Below, piece by piece: positions 51,836 through 62,400 of a stretch of 64,000 nucleotides of DNA. How positions within the stretch are numbered: the first letter of the stretch is position 1; each line of letters starts with the position of its first letter. The translations under genes were made by a program, and so were the position numbers. Location of the stretch: contig NZ_LT985363.1 of assembly GCF_900269665.1 (NCBI RefSeq), positions 24,664-88,663 of the forward strand, written 5' to 3'. The stretch is from Nocardia suismassiliense (GTDB lineage: Bacteria > Actinomycetota > Actinomycetes > Mycobacteriales > Mycobacteriaceae). The notes below the pieces were generated by a model, which was not told the origin of the DNA, made no database searches, and saw only the letters and a list, made by a program, of their open reading frames with translations.

Positions 51836-53311
51836 GTGGACGACAGCGCTCCCAAGGAGTCTTGCGGCGTTTTCGGGCTCTTTGCCCCCGGTAGTCCGGT
51901 ATCACACATGGTTTACCTCGGCCTGTTCGCGTTGCAACACCGCGGGCAGGAAGCAGCGGGGATCGCGGTCAGCGACGAGGGCAGGATCTGGGTCGACCGT
52001 GACAACGGCCTGGTCTCAGCCATCTTCAACGACAGTCGCTTGCAGACCCTGCACGGCGATCTGGCCATCGGCCACACCCGCTATTCCACCACCGGGTCCG
52101 GTGATTGGGAGAACTCGCAGCCGGTTTATCGCGACCTCGGCGGCCATCAGTTCGCCCTCGCCCACAACGGCAACTTGGTCAACACCGCACAGCTCGCCGA
52201 CACCCTCGGGCTGCCCCCGAGCGCTGCAGGCAGCGACAGCGGTCTGGCCGCGGAGTTGCTGGCGCGCGAGCTGCCCGCCGACGCCACTGGTACGCAATCC
52301 GAACTGGTCGAAGCGTTCGTTCGCACCTTGCCGCAGTTGAGCGGTGCCTACTCGTTCGTGCTGCTGAGCCAGGATTTCCTCATCGGAGTCCGTGACCCAC
52401 ACGGCATTCGGCCACTGATTCTGGGCAAACTCGACAACGGCTGGGTCCTGGCGTCGGAGACGCCCGCGTTGGACGTGATCGGCGCAGAAATGGTGCGCGA
52501 GATTCAGCCCGGCGAAATGGTGGTGATCGACAAGACCGGAGTCCAGTCGCTGGCACCGTTTCCTGCCGAGCAGATCCGGTCGAAGTTTTGCTCCTTCGAG
52601 TACGTCTACTTCGCCCGCCCTGACGGCCGGCTGCGGGGAGAGAACGTACATCGAGTTCGTCAGCGCATGGGCGAGGCGCTGGCCCGGCAGGCCCCTGTCG
52701 AGGCTGACGCGGTCGTGCCGGTCCCGGAGTCGAGCGTGCCCGGCGCGCAGGGTTATGCGCATGAGTCCGGCATCCCGTATGTCGACGGTTTCGTGAAAAA
52801 CCGCTACATCGGGCGAACCTTCATCGCACCGACCCAGGAACTACGGGCCGCCGCTGTCCGAATCAAACTCAATCCCATCCGGGAGAACATCGAGGGCAAG
52901 CGCCTGGTGGTGGTGGAGGATTCGATTATCCGGGCAACAACTCTGCGCGAAACCATGCGGATGATGCGGGGCGCCGGGGTCGCCGAAATTCACCTGCGGG
53001 TGTTGTCTCCTCCGTATCGGTGGCCGTGTTACTACGGGATGGACACCACCGACCGCTCGAAGCTGGTCGCTGCACACATGACGGTCGACGAGCTGCGCGA
53101 CTACCTCGGCGCGGACTCGCTGGCCTACCTCGAGCTCGACGCGATGCTCGCCGCCATCCACCCCCAGGATTCGACCGGGCTGTGCACCGCCTGCCTGACC
53201 GGCGACTACCCGATCCCTGTCCCCGTCGACCTCACCGAACTGGCCATCACACCCTCGGCGCCATTCATGGTCGACACTCCCCCAGCATCGGTCAGCGGAC
53301 TACCGAGTTAG
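51836..53311 (+). CDS. PurF-like amidophosphoribosyltransferase, accessory paralogue
   Basis: 491 residues. Converts PRPP and glutamine to 5-phosphoribosylamine. Visible are the N-terminal nucleophile region SCGVFG (Cys10 after a short propeptide), the glutaminase residues LQHRGQEAAGIAV and HNGNLVN, and Cys in FCSFEY, WPCYYG and GLCTAC that would hold a 4Fe-4S cluster. The PRPP loop reads VVVEDSIIRATT where the family has V-DDSIVRGTT: the first Asp is Glu and the Gly is Ala. SSVPGA replaces the usual SGTPAA. Housekeeping purF in actinomycetes is next to purM/purL; here neighbours are a GNAT and a methyltransferase. It is probably a second copy serving a biosynthetic pathway. GTG start. Confidence 0.88.
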   Translation: MDDSAPKESCGVFGLFAPGSPVSHMVYLGLFALQHRGQEAAGIAVSDEGRIWVDRDNGLVSAIFNDSRLQTLHGDLAIGHTRYSTTGSGDWENSQPVYRDLGGHQFALAHNGNLVNTAQLADTLGLPPSAAGSDSGLAAELLARELPADATGTQSELVEAFVRTLPQLSGAYSFVLLSQDFLIGVRDPHGIRPLILGKLDNGWVLASETPALDVIGAEMVREIQPGEMVVIDKTGVQSLAPFPAEQIRSKFCSFEYVYFARPDGRLRGENVHRVRQRMGEALARQAPVEADAVVPVPESSVPGAQGYAHESGIPYVDGFVKNRYIGRTFIAPTQELRAAAVRIKLNPIRENIEGKRLVVVEDSIIRATTLRETMRMMRGAGVAEIHLRVLSPPYRWPCYYGMDTTDRSKLVAAHMTVDELRDYLGADSLAYLELDAMLAAIHPQDSTGLCTACLTGDYPIPVPVDLTELAITPSAPFMVDTPPASVSGLPS

Positions 53312-53350
53312 CTCCGGGCACTGTTGAATGGGCCAGCGAGACAACAGGGT

Positions 53351-53977
53351 TCACAAGATCCCTTCTTCGGCGGCCACCGAACACGGCGGGCGCTGCCCTG
53401 TCGCGAATACATCGAGAACTAGATCTTCATCGATGTAGCGAGCCAAGCTCCACAATCCGGGCGTCGCCCGAGCGATGTCATGGACTTCATCGCCGGTGAG
53501 CGTGTAGTCGGGTACCGGGCGGCGCCAGTGTGCGCACAGCACCGTCGCCGCGGGCTCACAGTGGGAAACGACCTCGAGAAGGACCTGTTCGAGAGTGGCG
53601 GCCTCGAGGTAGTAGCAGACCTCGCTGAGCACGATCAGGTCGAACTGCTCCTGCGGCCAGCTCTGTCCCAACGCCCACTGCCGGAACTCCACGGCTCCGG
53701 CACCGGGATTGTGCTCGACACGCGTGCGTGCCTCGGCCAGGGCTTTGTCGACGACATCGGTCGCGACGAGGTGGTCGCAGCGGGTGGCGAGCTCGATGGT
53801 GAGAGTGCCTATGGCGCAACCTGGTTCGAAGGCGTGCCGATAGCGCGGCTTGGGCAGGGACGCCATCAACAGCGCGCGCCGTCGAGCCTCATACCAGTGG
53901 GTGTCGAATCCCCAGGGGTCGAGCTCGTTGGCGTAGATTTCCTCGAAGTAGTTGCTGGGCACCGCTTTTGCGTTCAT
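53351..53977 (-). CDS. SAM-dependent methyltransferase, NodS-like
   Basis: 208 residues. Class I methyltransferase: YFEEIYANELDPWGFDTHWY and ARRRALLMASLPKPRYRHAF lead into motif I EPGCAIGTLTIELATRC, then VATDVVDKALAEA (motif II) and FDLIVLSEVCYYL. This layout is that of NodS and related small-molecule N- or O-methyltransferases, which suits an amine-bearing product. It lies 40 bases after the kinase-oxidase gene, probably in the same operon as the PKS. It converges on the PurF-like gene. Confidence 0.85.
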   Translation of the reverse strand: MNAKAVPSNYFEEIYANELDPWGFDTHWYEARRRALLMASLPKPRYRHAFEPGCAIGTLTIELATRCDHLVATDVVDKALAEARTRVEHNPGAGAVEFRQWALGQSWPQEQFDLIVLSEVCYYLEAATLEQVLLEVVSHCEPAATVLCAHWRRPVPDYTLTGDEVHDIARATPGLWSLARYIDEDLVLDVFATGQRPPCSVAAEEGIL

Positions 53978-54017
53978 AGTGACGGATTCCTTTCTACGGC
54001 TGGATGGTTGCGTGCGT

Positions 54018-56432
54018 TCAGCACAGTCCGAACGGTGGTTTGAGCGTGGCCAGCTGAGAGCAGCGGCTATCGTCGGGATCTAGGACCGGGGTGAAGGTGT
54101 TCGCCGCGATGGCGCTGTCCCATGGCTTGCCGAGGAGCAGCATCGCGGCCAGGCGCCCGATCTCATCGGACCCCCGTGCCCCGTGGCCGTTGCCGCCCAC
54201 CGCGACCACCAAACCGTGGTCGAGGTAGCCGATGTAGGGGTAGCGGGTGAGGGTCTTTTCGATGATGCAGCCGGCCTGGGTGATCAACGTGGATCCCAGC
54301 CCCGGGACCATGGTGCGCATCGCCGTGGACAGGAATCGGTGCTGACGGCGGGTGATCGTCTGCTGGGTGTACCAGGCGGTCATCTCGTCCACGGTGCTCA
54401 GCGGGTCGATGAAGGGCTGCATGCCGGGCCCGATCCGCAGATACCACCGCCGGTCCGGATATTGCACGGGCGGCAGCAGATACAGCGACATGTTGTCATC
54501 GCCGATGTCGGCGGGATCCACGACGACCACTGGCGGCAGGCTCGCGAAACGATCTCGTTGGTGCTCGTCGAGGGCGAAGAGCAGGTTCGGTTCGGTGAAC
54601 GCCCGCATGCCCAACCGGACACCGGCAGGCAGGAGCCCGTTGTGGTTGGTGAACGCCCCGGTGGCCATCAGCACTTTCTCCGCGGCGATCTCCCGGCGGG
54701 TGGTGCCATCGAGAATCTGCAGGCGCCACAGTCCCTTCCGGCGGTCCATCGCCACCACCGGTGCGCGCACGCAGCGCCCTCCGGCAGCCGCGGCAAGTCT
54801 CAGCTGAGCTGTGACCAGGGCCCGCGGGTTCAGGTAGCCGGCGTGCGCGCGTTCGAGAAGGCCCTCGGTGCCGCCGTCGAGCTCCGGTATCCCGAGTTCG
54901 GGGAATTCGGTGCGCAATTGCGATTGCGCCAGCCATGCGACGTCGATGCCCTCTTCCCGACCTCGCTTGACCATCGCCGATGTCCGTGTGTGGAGCGAGC
55001 CCGCCATGAGGATCAGCGAGCCGCAGTCGTGGAAGAACCGCAGCCCGGAATCGGCCTCGATGTCGCGGAATCGCTCCAGCGAGCGGCTGTCGAGAGCGGC
55101 CCAGACCGGATCCCAGCCGATCCGGCGGCAGATGCGGGCTTGGTCGTAGTGCGCGCCGAACGAATGCTGGCTGAGCGCCTCGTCGGCGCTGGGCTCAGCG
55201 GGGCCGATGACCAGGACGTCGGCGCCTTCCCGGCTGAGGTATTTGGCGGCCGCGGCACCGAACATGCCCGCGCCGATGACCGCGATTTCGACGGTGTGCG
55301 GCATGGTGCTCCTCGTCGGGATGCTGGAAGGCTCGTGGGGCTGAATAGACTCGGGGGGTTCGGCATTCGCGGCGAGCAGGTTCATCGCGGTGGCGGCCCG
55401 GGGCGCAAACCGGAATCGTTCGGTTCGTGTCATTCCTGCGGTGAGGCCGTCCAGGGTTGCGAGCGCGACGAGCGCGACATAGGGCAACGCTCGCCGATAG
55501 TCGCTGCGGCACTGCGCAAGGGTGTAGTCCAAGGACACGGTGCTGGTCAGGACGTGGTGGTAGTGGTGGAGCAGTCGCCCTTCCCAGGCGCGGCGGGAAG
55601 CGGGATCCAGCGAGGACAGCAGTAGCAGCGCGACGTCGGCGAGCGGGTTGCCCCACATCGCGAACTGCCAGTCGATCAAATACGCCGAGGGCGTGCTGGG
55701 TAGCTGGGCCGGGTCGAGGAACACGATGTTGCTGGCCCAGGCGTCCCCGTGGCAGACCGCCTGCAGGGTGGCCTGCGCGTGTGCCCGGTGCGATGTTCGA
55801 GCTACATCGATCTGTGACAGCTGTTGTGCCGCAGTCGGTTGCCACGGCGTGACCCATAGCGGGGAGGGGCCGTCGATGTCGTCGAGGCCCATGCGGATCG
55901 AGTCCAGCAACGGCGGCGACTGCGCGGTCAACAGCCACTCGTGCGGCTCGCCGGTGGGTGTGGTGGTGGCCGACAGGGAATGCAACAGTGCCAGGGTTCG
56001 CACGGCGGCTCGGGCCTGCAGGTCGGTCAACCCTCGCGCCATTGCCGACCCGGTGACGGTTCCGGCCGCGCCGAGGTCTTCCAGCGCCAGGGCACCGTGC
56101 CCGTCGGGACGCAGTGCCGACCAGTAACAGCGCGGCGCGATCCCCGTCGGCGCTCCGTTGTGTTCGCGCAGCATCCGGTATAGCGACACCTCCCGGGCCA
56201 GCACTCCGGCTTGCAGTGCCCACCGTCCCCATTCGGTGTCACTGTCCGGTGTTGTCTTGTAGATGAGCGAGCTTGCGCCCCAGCGGATTCGGTGTACAGG
56301 GCCCATTTGCCCGCCGGTGCGCGACAGCGGCTCGACCTGGATCGGGGCGGCGTCGAGCGGCCATCCCAGGTGCTCGTGCAGCCATGCGGGGTCGATGTCG
56401 GATGCGCGCGGGATCGCTGCTTGTGTGTTCAT
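54018..56432 (-). CDS. Fusion of APH-like kinase and FAD amine-oxidase-type enzyme
   Basis: 804 residues in one frame. Residues 1 to about 355 form a kinase-like domain of the aminoglycoside phosphotransferase/EcKinase type (CHGDAWASNIVF with catalytic Asp and Asn; LIDWQFAMWGNPLAD for metal binding). Residues 377-804 form a DAO-type FAD oxidoreductase (IAVIGAGMFGAAAAKYL; related to sarcosine or N-methyltryptophan oxidases). An internal ATG at 55304 (residue 377) is preceded by GAGGAG, so the oxidase may also be made alone. The start overlaps the PKS stop (ATGA). It probably phosphorylates and oxidises the PKS-derived amine or alcohol. The order of events is inference. Confidence 0.85.
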   Translation of the reverse strand: MNTQAAIPRASDIDPAWLHEHLGWPLDAAPIQVEPLSRTGGQMGPVHRIRWGASSLIYKTTPDSDTEWGRWALQAGVLAREVSLYRMLREHNGAPTGIAPRCYWSALRPDGHGALALEDLGAAGTVTGSAMARGLTDLQARAAVRTLALLHSLSATTTPTGEPHEWLLTAQSPPLLDSIRMGLDDIDGPSPLWVTPWQPTAAQQLSQIDVARTSHRAHAQATLQAVCHGDAWASNIVFLDPAQLPSTPSAYLIDWQFAMWGNPLADVALLLLSSLDPASRRAWEGRLLHHYHHVLTSTVSLDYTLAQCRSDYRRALPYVALVALATLDGLTAGMTRTERFRFAPRAATAMNLLAANAEPPESIQPHEPSSIPTRSTMPHTVEIAVIGAGMFGAAAAKYLSREGADVLVIGPAEPSADEALSQHSFGAHYDQARICRRIGWDPVWAALDSRSLERFRDIEADSGLRFFHDCGSLILMAGSLHTRTSAMVKRGREEGIDVAWLAQSQLRTEFPELGIPELDGGTEGLLERAHAGYLNPRALVTAQLRLAAAAGGRCVRAPVVAMDRRKGLWRLQILDGTTRREIAAEKVLMATGAFTNHNGLLPAGVRLGMRAFTEPNLLFALDEHQRDRFASLPPVVVVDPADIGDDNMSLYLLPPVQYPDRRWYLRIGPGMQPFIDPLSTVDEMTAWYTQQTITRRQHRFLSTAMRTMVPGLGSTLITQAGCIIEKTLTRYPYIGYLDHGLVVAVGGNGHGARGSDEIGRLAAMLLLGKPWDSAIAANTFTPVLDPDDSRCSQLATLKPPFGLC

Positions 56433-59400
56433 CGCGCGCCCGCCTGGTCCCGGACCGGTCGCGGTGGCAGGTAGTCGTGTGTGCGCAGCCGGTCCAGATA
56501 CAGCGGGATCAGCTCGAGCAGCGGCGGGCAGCTCACCCCAGGCCGGTGCGTGGTGGTGTTGGTGACGTCGAGCCGGCTGGTGCGGAAGTAGGGGTCGGAC
56601 CCGGTCAGTAGTGGGATCAGCGGGTAGAGGGGGTTGTCGTCGGCGAAACGCAGGCCAGCGAGCAGGACTTCCCAGTCGTGCAGCGCGATCACCTCGAGGC
56701 GGTAGCCATCTGCGCGCAGCACGTCGATGAACTCGTCGTAGCGCAAGGGTGCAGGGTGGGTGAGGTGGAAGGTGGTGCCGGGCTCGGTCGCGTGCGAGAG
56801 GTCCACGATCGCGGCCGCGACATAGTCGACCGGGGCGATGTCGATGGTGGCGTCCATTTCCGGGCAGACTCCGAGGGTGATGATGCCGCGCAGGAATCGG
56901 GTGATGAAGTCATTGGGTTGGCCGCAGCCTCGAGCGTGGGCGCCCATGATGGCGCCGGGGCGGTAGATGTTGGTGGGCAGCCCGTGGCTTCGGGCTTGTT
57001 CGACGAGTTTTTCTGCTACCCATTTGGTTTCGGCGTAGCCGCCGCCGAACAGGCTCTCGCCATGGACCAGCGGTCGGTCTTCGTAGAGGACCGCGTTGCG
57101 CAGGTAGCCATAGGCGTCGAACACCGCGTCGGAGGAGATGTGGTGCAGCTGCGAGAGCGGCCCGTCGGCGGCCAGCCGGATCAGCTCGCGGGTGCCGTTG
57201 ACGTTGGCGGGCTTGAGTTTTTCGTAGGACAGCAGTGAATTCACTTGTGCCCCACAGTGATATATGGCGTCGCTCTCTTCGGCCAACTGCGCCCAGCGGT
57301 TCGGTGTGAGCCCCAGGCGCGGACGTGCCAGGTCGGCGGGCACGCCGATGATCCGCGAGGCCCATGTGTCCTGGTAGAGCTGCGCGGCGGTGAGCGCGGT
57401 GATGACTCGCTGCTGGGCGTGCCCTGCGTCGTCCGCACGCACCAGACAGTGGACGCGCGCGCTGGTGGTGCCCAGCAACTCTGCGGTGAGATGGGTGCCC
57501 AGGAATCCGGCCGCCCCGGTGATCACGATGTTGTCGGCGGGCCGCGCGCGGCGCACTGCGGCGGCGGGGGTGATGATCGGTTCCAGGCGTGCGTCTTCGA
57601 GCAACCGGGCAGGCCGGTTCGACGTCGGCACGAGGGGCGGTGTCGAGGTGGGTGCGGCCGGCAAGGGGAAGAAGCCGCCGCGGCGCATCTGGCGCAGACA
57701 GGTTTTCGCGGTCTCAAGCAGGTGCGCGACATCGTCTGGGGTGTGACTGGCAGATAGGAAGCAGACCCGTGTTTCCAGGACGTAGATGCCGTGGGCGGCC
57801 AGGGTGTGGAAGAACACTTCCAACGCCAGGGTCGAGCGGTGCAACCGGTAGTCGCCGTCGGCGCCGATGAATCGGAACACCGAGGCGAAGGACACGATGC
57901 GCAGCGGGAAGCCCTCGGCCTGGCAGAACCGGTTGAATTGCTCGGCCAGCCCGTTGACCTGGTCGCTGACCCGTTGTTGCAGCTGCGGGCCTTCGATGGA
58001 CAGGCGGGCCAGCACCGCTGATGCCGCGGCCATGGTCATCGGGTTCTTGTTGAAGGTGCCGCCGAAGAAGGTCGTCGGTACGCGCGGTTGGGAGGAGTCC
58101 CCGAAGCGCCAGTCGCCGCCGTCGACGGTGTCGAGGAACCGCGCGCGCCCGGCCACCGCGCCGACGGGCATGCCGCCGCCGAGGATCTTGCCGTAGACGG
58201 CCAAGTCGGCCTCGACCCCGGACCAGCCCTGCGCGCCGCGCGGCCCGGCACGGAAGCCGGTGACGACTTCGTCGAAGATCAACGCGGTGCCCGAGTCGCG
58301 GGTCAGCGCGCGCAACTGGTGCAAGAACTCGACCGGCTGCAGATCCGGGCGGCGACTTTGGACCGGTTCGACCAGCACCGCGGCCAGCTGCGGCCCCAGA
58401 TCGGCGATCACCTGCAGGGCTTCGGGGGTGCCGTAGTCGAGCACGATCACCTCCGACAGCGCTGCGCTGCTCAGCCCGCGGGCGATCGGCAACGATTTCT
58501 CGGTTCCGGCCGGCAGCGCCAAGGTGGCATCCGACCAGCCGTGATAGGAGCCCGAGAACATCACGAACCGGGTCCGGCCGGTGGCGGCGCGGGCGAATCG
58601 CAGGGCGGCGGTGACCGCCTCGGTGCCGGAATTGCAGAACACCGCACGCTCGGCGCCGGTCAGCTCGCACAGTTGAGCTGCGACCGGTCCGGCATTGGCG
58701 GCCAACGGTCCGATGTGCACGCCCTGGTCGAGTTGCGCGCGCAGTGCTTCGATCACGAAATCGGGTTGGTAGCCGAAGAAGTGGACGCCATAGCCCATCG
58801 AGATGTCGAGGTATTCGTTGCCGTCGATGTCCCAGAAGCGGGGCCCGAACGAGCGTTCCACCGCGATCGGGTAGGCCATCTCCTTCAGCGGCATCTGAAA
58901 CGGTGTCATCCGGCAATTGGCCATGACCGATCGCTCCTGCACGGCACGCGCCTTCGACGCGGGTGTGCGGGCCACATAGCTGTCGGCGAGCTCGGCCACG
59001 AATCGCTGCTGGCGGTCGGTGAGCGGTTGAGCCGGTGCCGGCGCGCCAGTCGGGCTGGCGGGCCCGCGGACAGCCTTCGATGGTGGCGGTGGCTGTGTCG
59101 GCGCGGTGGGAGCGGGCGGTATGTGGGGCCGATGATGCGCGGCGATGAGGGCCGCGATGGCCTCGACGGTGTCGGCGTCATCGATCAGCTGTTGGAAGGG
59201 CACCTCGATCTGGTAGTGGTCGCGGATGTGGTGGGCCAGCCGGGTGAAAATCAGCGAATCCGCCCCTGCCCCGTCGAGGCTGGTGTCCGGTGCGAGATCA
59301 CCGACGGCGAAGCCGAGCATCTCAGCGACACGCGCCCGTAGTTCGGTCACGAGGTCGGTCGATGGTGTATCCGATTGCGCGACAGCGTGTTCGGTGGCCG

Positions 59401-62400
59401 AGGTGGTATCGGTGTGCGTGCCGATCCAGAGCCGTTGGCGTTTGAAGGGGTAGCCGGGCAGACTCGTGCGCCGCGGCGGCTCGGGAGACAGGCGAGTCCA
59501 GTCGATCGCCGTCCCCGCGCACCACAGTCGGGCCAGGCCGACCATGTCGCGGCGCTCGTACATCACCGTCGTGACGGTGTCCTGCACGGCTGCCGCGGCT
59601 GTGGCGTCCCCGCGGAGAACGCTCGCGGCGGTGGCGGCGTTGCGCAGGACCGCGCTGAGGCGTTCGCGCAGTACCGACACCTCGGTGGTGACGACGGCCA
59701 GGCGGTGATCGTGGTGCTGGCGACCGCTCTGCAAGGTCCAAGCGAGCTCGGCCGCGGAGGTTTCTTCGGCGAGCGCACCGTGCAGCGCCGTGAGGGTGGC
59801 GCGCAGGTCGGTCTCGTCGCGGGCTGAGATCGGGAACACGAAAGGTCCGGCCGGCGGCGAGGATTCGAAGGCCGGGGCGGCTTCGACGATGAGGTGGGCG
59901 TTGGTTCCGCTGAGCCCGATCGAGCTCACCCCGGCTACGCGAGGGCGGGCGGGCGGCCAGGGCGTGCTCGCGGCGGGAACCGACACCGGCAGGCGGGTCC
60001 AGTCGATGTGATCGTTGAGCGGCCTGGCGTGGGGTTGGGCGGGGATGGTGTCGTGTTGCAGCGCGAGCACGGTCTTGATCAGCCCGGCCAACCCGGCGGC
60101 TTCCTCGAGGTGGCCGATGTTGGCTTTCACCGACCCGATCAGCACCGGGTCGCGCCGTCGGGCGAACACCTGGCCGAGGGCGTTGACCTCGATAGGATCA
60201 CCGAGAGCTGTTCCGGTGCCGTGCGTTTCGACATAGCTCACCTGCTCGGCATCGACACCGGCATCGGCGAGGGCGCGGGTGATCACCGCCTGCTGAGCGG
60301 CGCCGTTGGGTACGGTCAGCCCGGAGCTGGGGCCGTCGTGGTTGACCGCGCTGCCGCGGATCACCGCGTGGATCGGGTCGCCGTCGATGCGGGCGTGGTC
60401 GAGTCGTTTGAGCACGATCACCGCCGCACCTTCACCGCGGCCGAACCCGTCGGCCTCGGCGGAGAACACTTTCGACACTCCGTCGGGCGCGAGCGCGCCC
60501 AGCTTGCACAGCTGCACGGTCTCGATCGGATCCAGCAACAGTTTTCCGCTGCCGACGATCGCCACACGGCATTCGCCACGGCGCAGGGCGGCCACCGCGG
60601 TGTGGATCGCGACCAGCGCCGAGGAGCACCCGGTGGCGATCACCATGCTCGGGCCGTGGCAGCCGAGCTTGTAGGAGATCCGGCCTGCGGTCAGGCTCAG
60701 CGTGGTGCCGGTGGCCAGATACGGTTCTCGGTCCAGCTCGCTCTCGGCTTGGCGCAGATAGTCGTTGGCGAATTCATCGCAACCCAGAAACACTGCGGTG
60801 TCGCTGCCGCGCAGCGAGGTCGGGTCGATGCCGGCGTGCTCGACGGCGTTCCACGCCAGCTCCAGCAGCAGCCGGTGCCGGGGATCCATGCTCGCGGCCT
60901 CACGCGGTGAGATGCCGAAGAACCCGGCATCGAAACAGTCCAGGTCGGTGATCGTCGCGGCGCGGCGCACATGCATCTTGCCCGGCACCGCAGGGTCGGG
61001 ATCGAAGAGCGCGTTCAGATCCCAACGGCTGGACGGGATCTCGGCCACCATGTCCCGGCCCTGACTGATCAGCTCCCAGAACTGCTGCGGCGATTCCGCA
61101 CCAGGGAATTTGCAGGCGAGGCCGATGATCGCGGCCGCGGACTGCTGCGGCGGCTGCGCACCAGCGCTACTCGACGGGGCGGTTGCCTCGGTCGCCGCGG
61201 CGGCGATGTCGGAGGCGAAATGGTGCGTGGCGAAGTGGTCGACGAGCGCTTCCAGGCAGGGGTGGTCGAAGGCCACCGTGGCGGGCAATCCGACGCCGAG
61301 GCGGGTTTGCAGGGCGGTGCGCAGATCCAGAGCAGCCAGCGAGTCCAGGCCCATCTCGGCGAAACCTCGGCGTGGATCCATCGTGTGCGGGTCGGCGTCG
61401 AGCAGTGTGGCGGCGATCTCGGCGACCGTGGACGCCAGCAGCGACTTCGCCTGTGCGGGTGGCGCTTTCCTCACTCTGAGCGCGAACGAATCGGCCGGGG
61501 TGGTGCGGGAGGTGGGCGCAGGAGTCACGAGGGCCTCGATGATGGGCAGCGGATGGGAACGGGCGCCCGACAACTGGGGCCAGGTCATGTCGGCAACGAC
61601 GGCGTGGGGTTGGCCGGTGTGCACCAGGGCGGCCATCGCCGCCAACGCGCTCTGCGGCGCGAGAGGCGTTTCCCCCTCGCCGTGCAGGGTGGCGCGGTGG
61701 ACGGGCGAGAGCGCCGCGCTCATCCCGGGCCCGGCCCAGCTGCCCCAGCTCACGCTCAATGCGGGCAGGCCTTGGCGGTGGCGGTGGCGTGCCAGGGCGT
61801 CGAGGAAGCCGTTGGCCGCGGCGTAGGCGCCCTGTCCGCGGTAGCCGATCACCGAGGCCAGCGAAGAGAACATCACGAAGAAGTCCAGTCCGGCATCGGC
61901 GGTCAGCGTGTGCAGCAGCCACGCCCCCGCCGCTTTCGGCTCGACAACCCTGGCGAATCGGGTCCGGTTGTGGCGCAACAGGATTGCGTCGTCGACGCCT
62001 CCGGCGCAGTGCACCACGCCACGCAACCGGGAGCCGCAGGCCTCGACGATCGCGCGCAGCTGGGTTTCGTCGGTGACGTCGGCGGTGGCGACTTCGACCG
62101 GCACCCCGGTCGCTGCCAGTGCCTTCCACAGCGATTCGTCGGCGGGAATTCCGTAGCGGCTGACCAATATCAGCCGTGCAGGGCGCTGCCGGGCCAGCCA
62201 GCAGGCCACCTGCAAGCCCAGTCCGCCGGTGCCTCCGGTGATGACATAGATTCCGTCCTCGCGCACCGGCATCGCCGCCCTCGGTGCGGGGTGCTCGGCG
62301 CTCGGGACCAGGCGGGAGCAGAACAGCGCACCGCCGCAGACCATGAAGTGTTCACCGCGGCCGCCGGTGTGCAGGGCGGTGATCGCGGCGTCCAGATCGC

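Noticed and set aside
51836..53311. Housekeeping purF
   Set aside because: The family is right, but the absence of purM/purL and the changed PRPP loop favour a paralogue; final proof needs the rest of the genome.
54183..55625. 480-codon open frame on the plus strand
   Set aside because: Antisense to the kinase-oxidase fusion; no ribosome site or recognisable domain. High G+C keeps opposite frames open.
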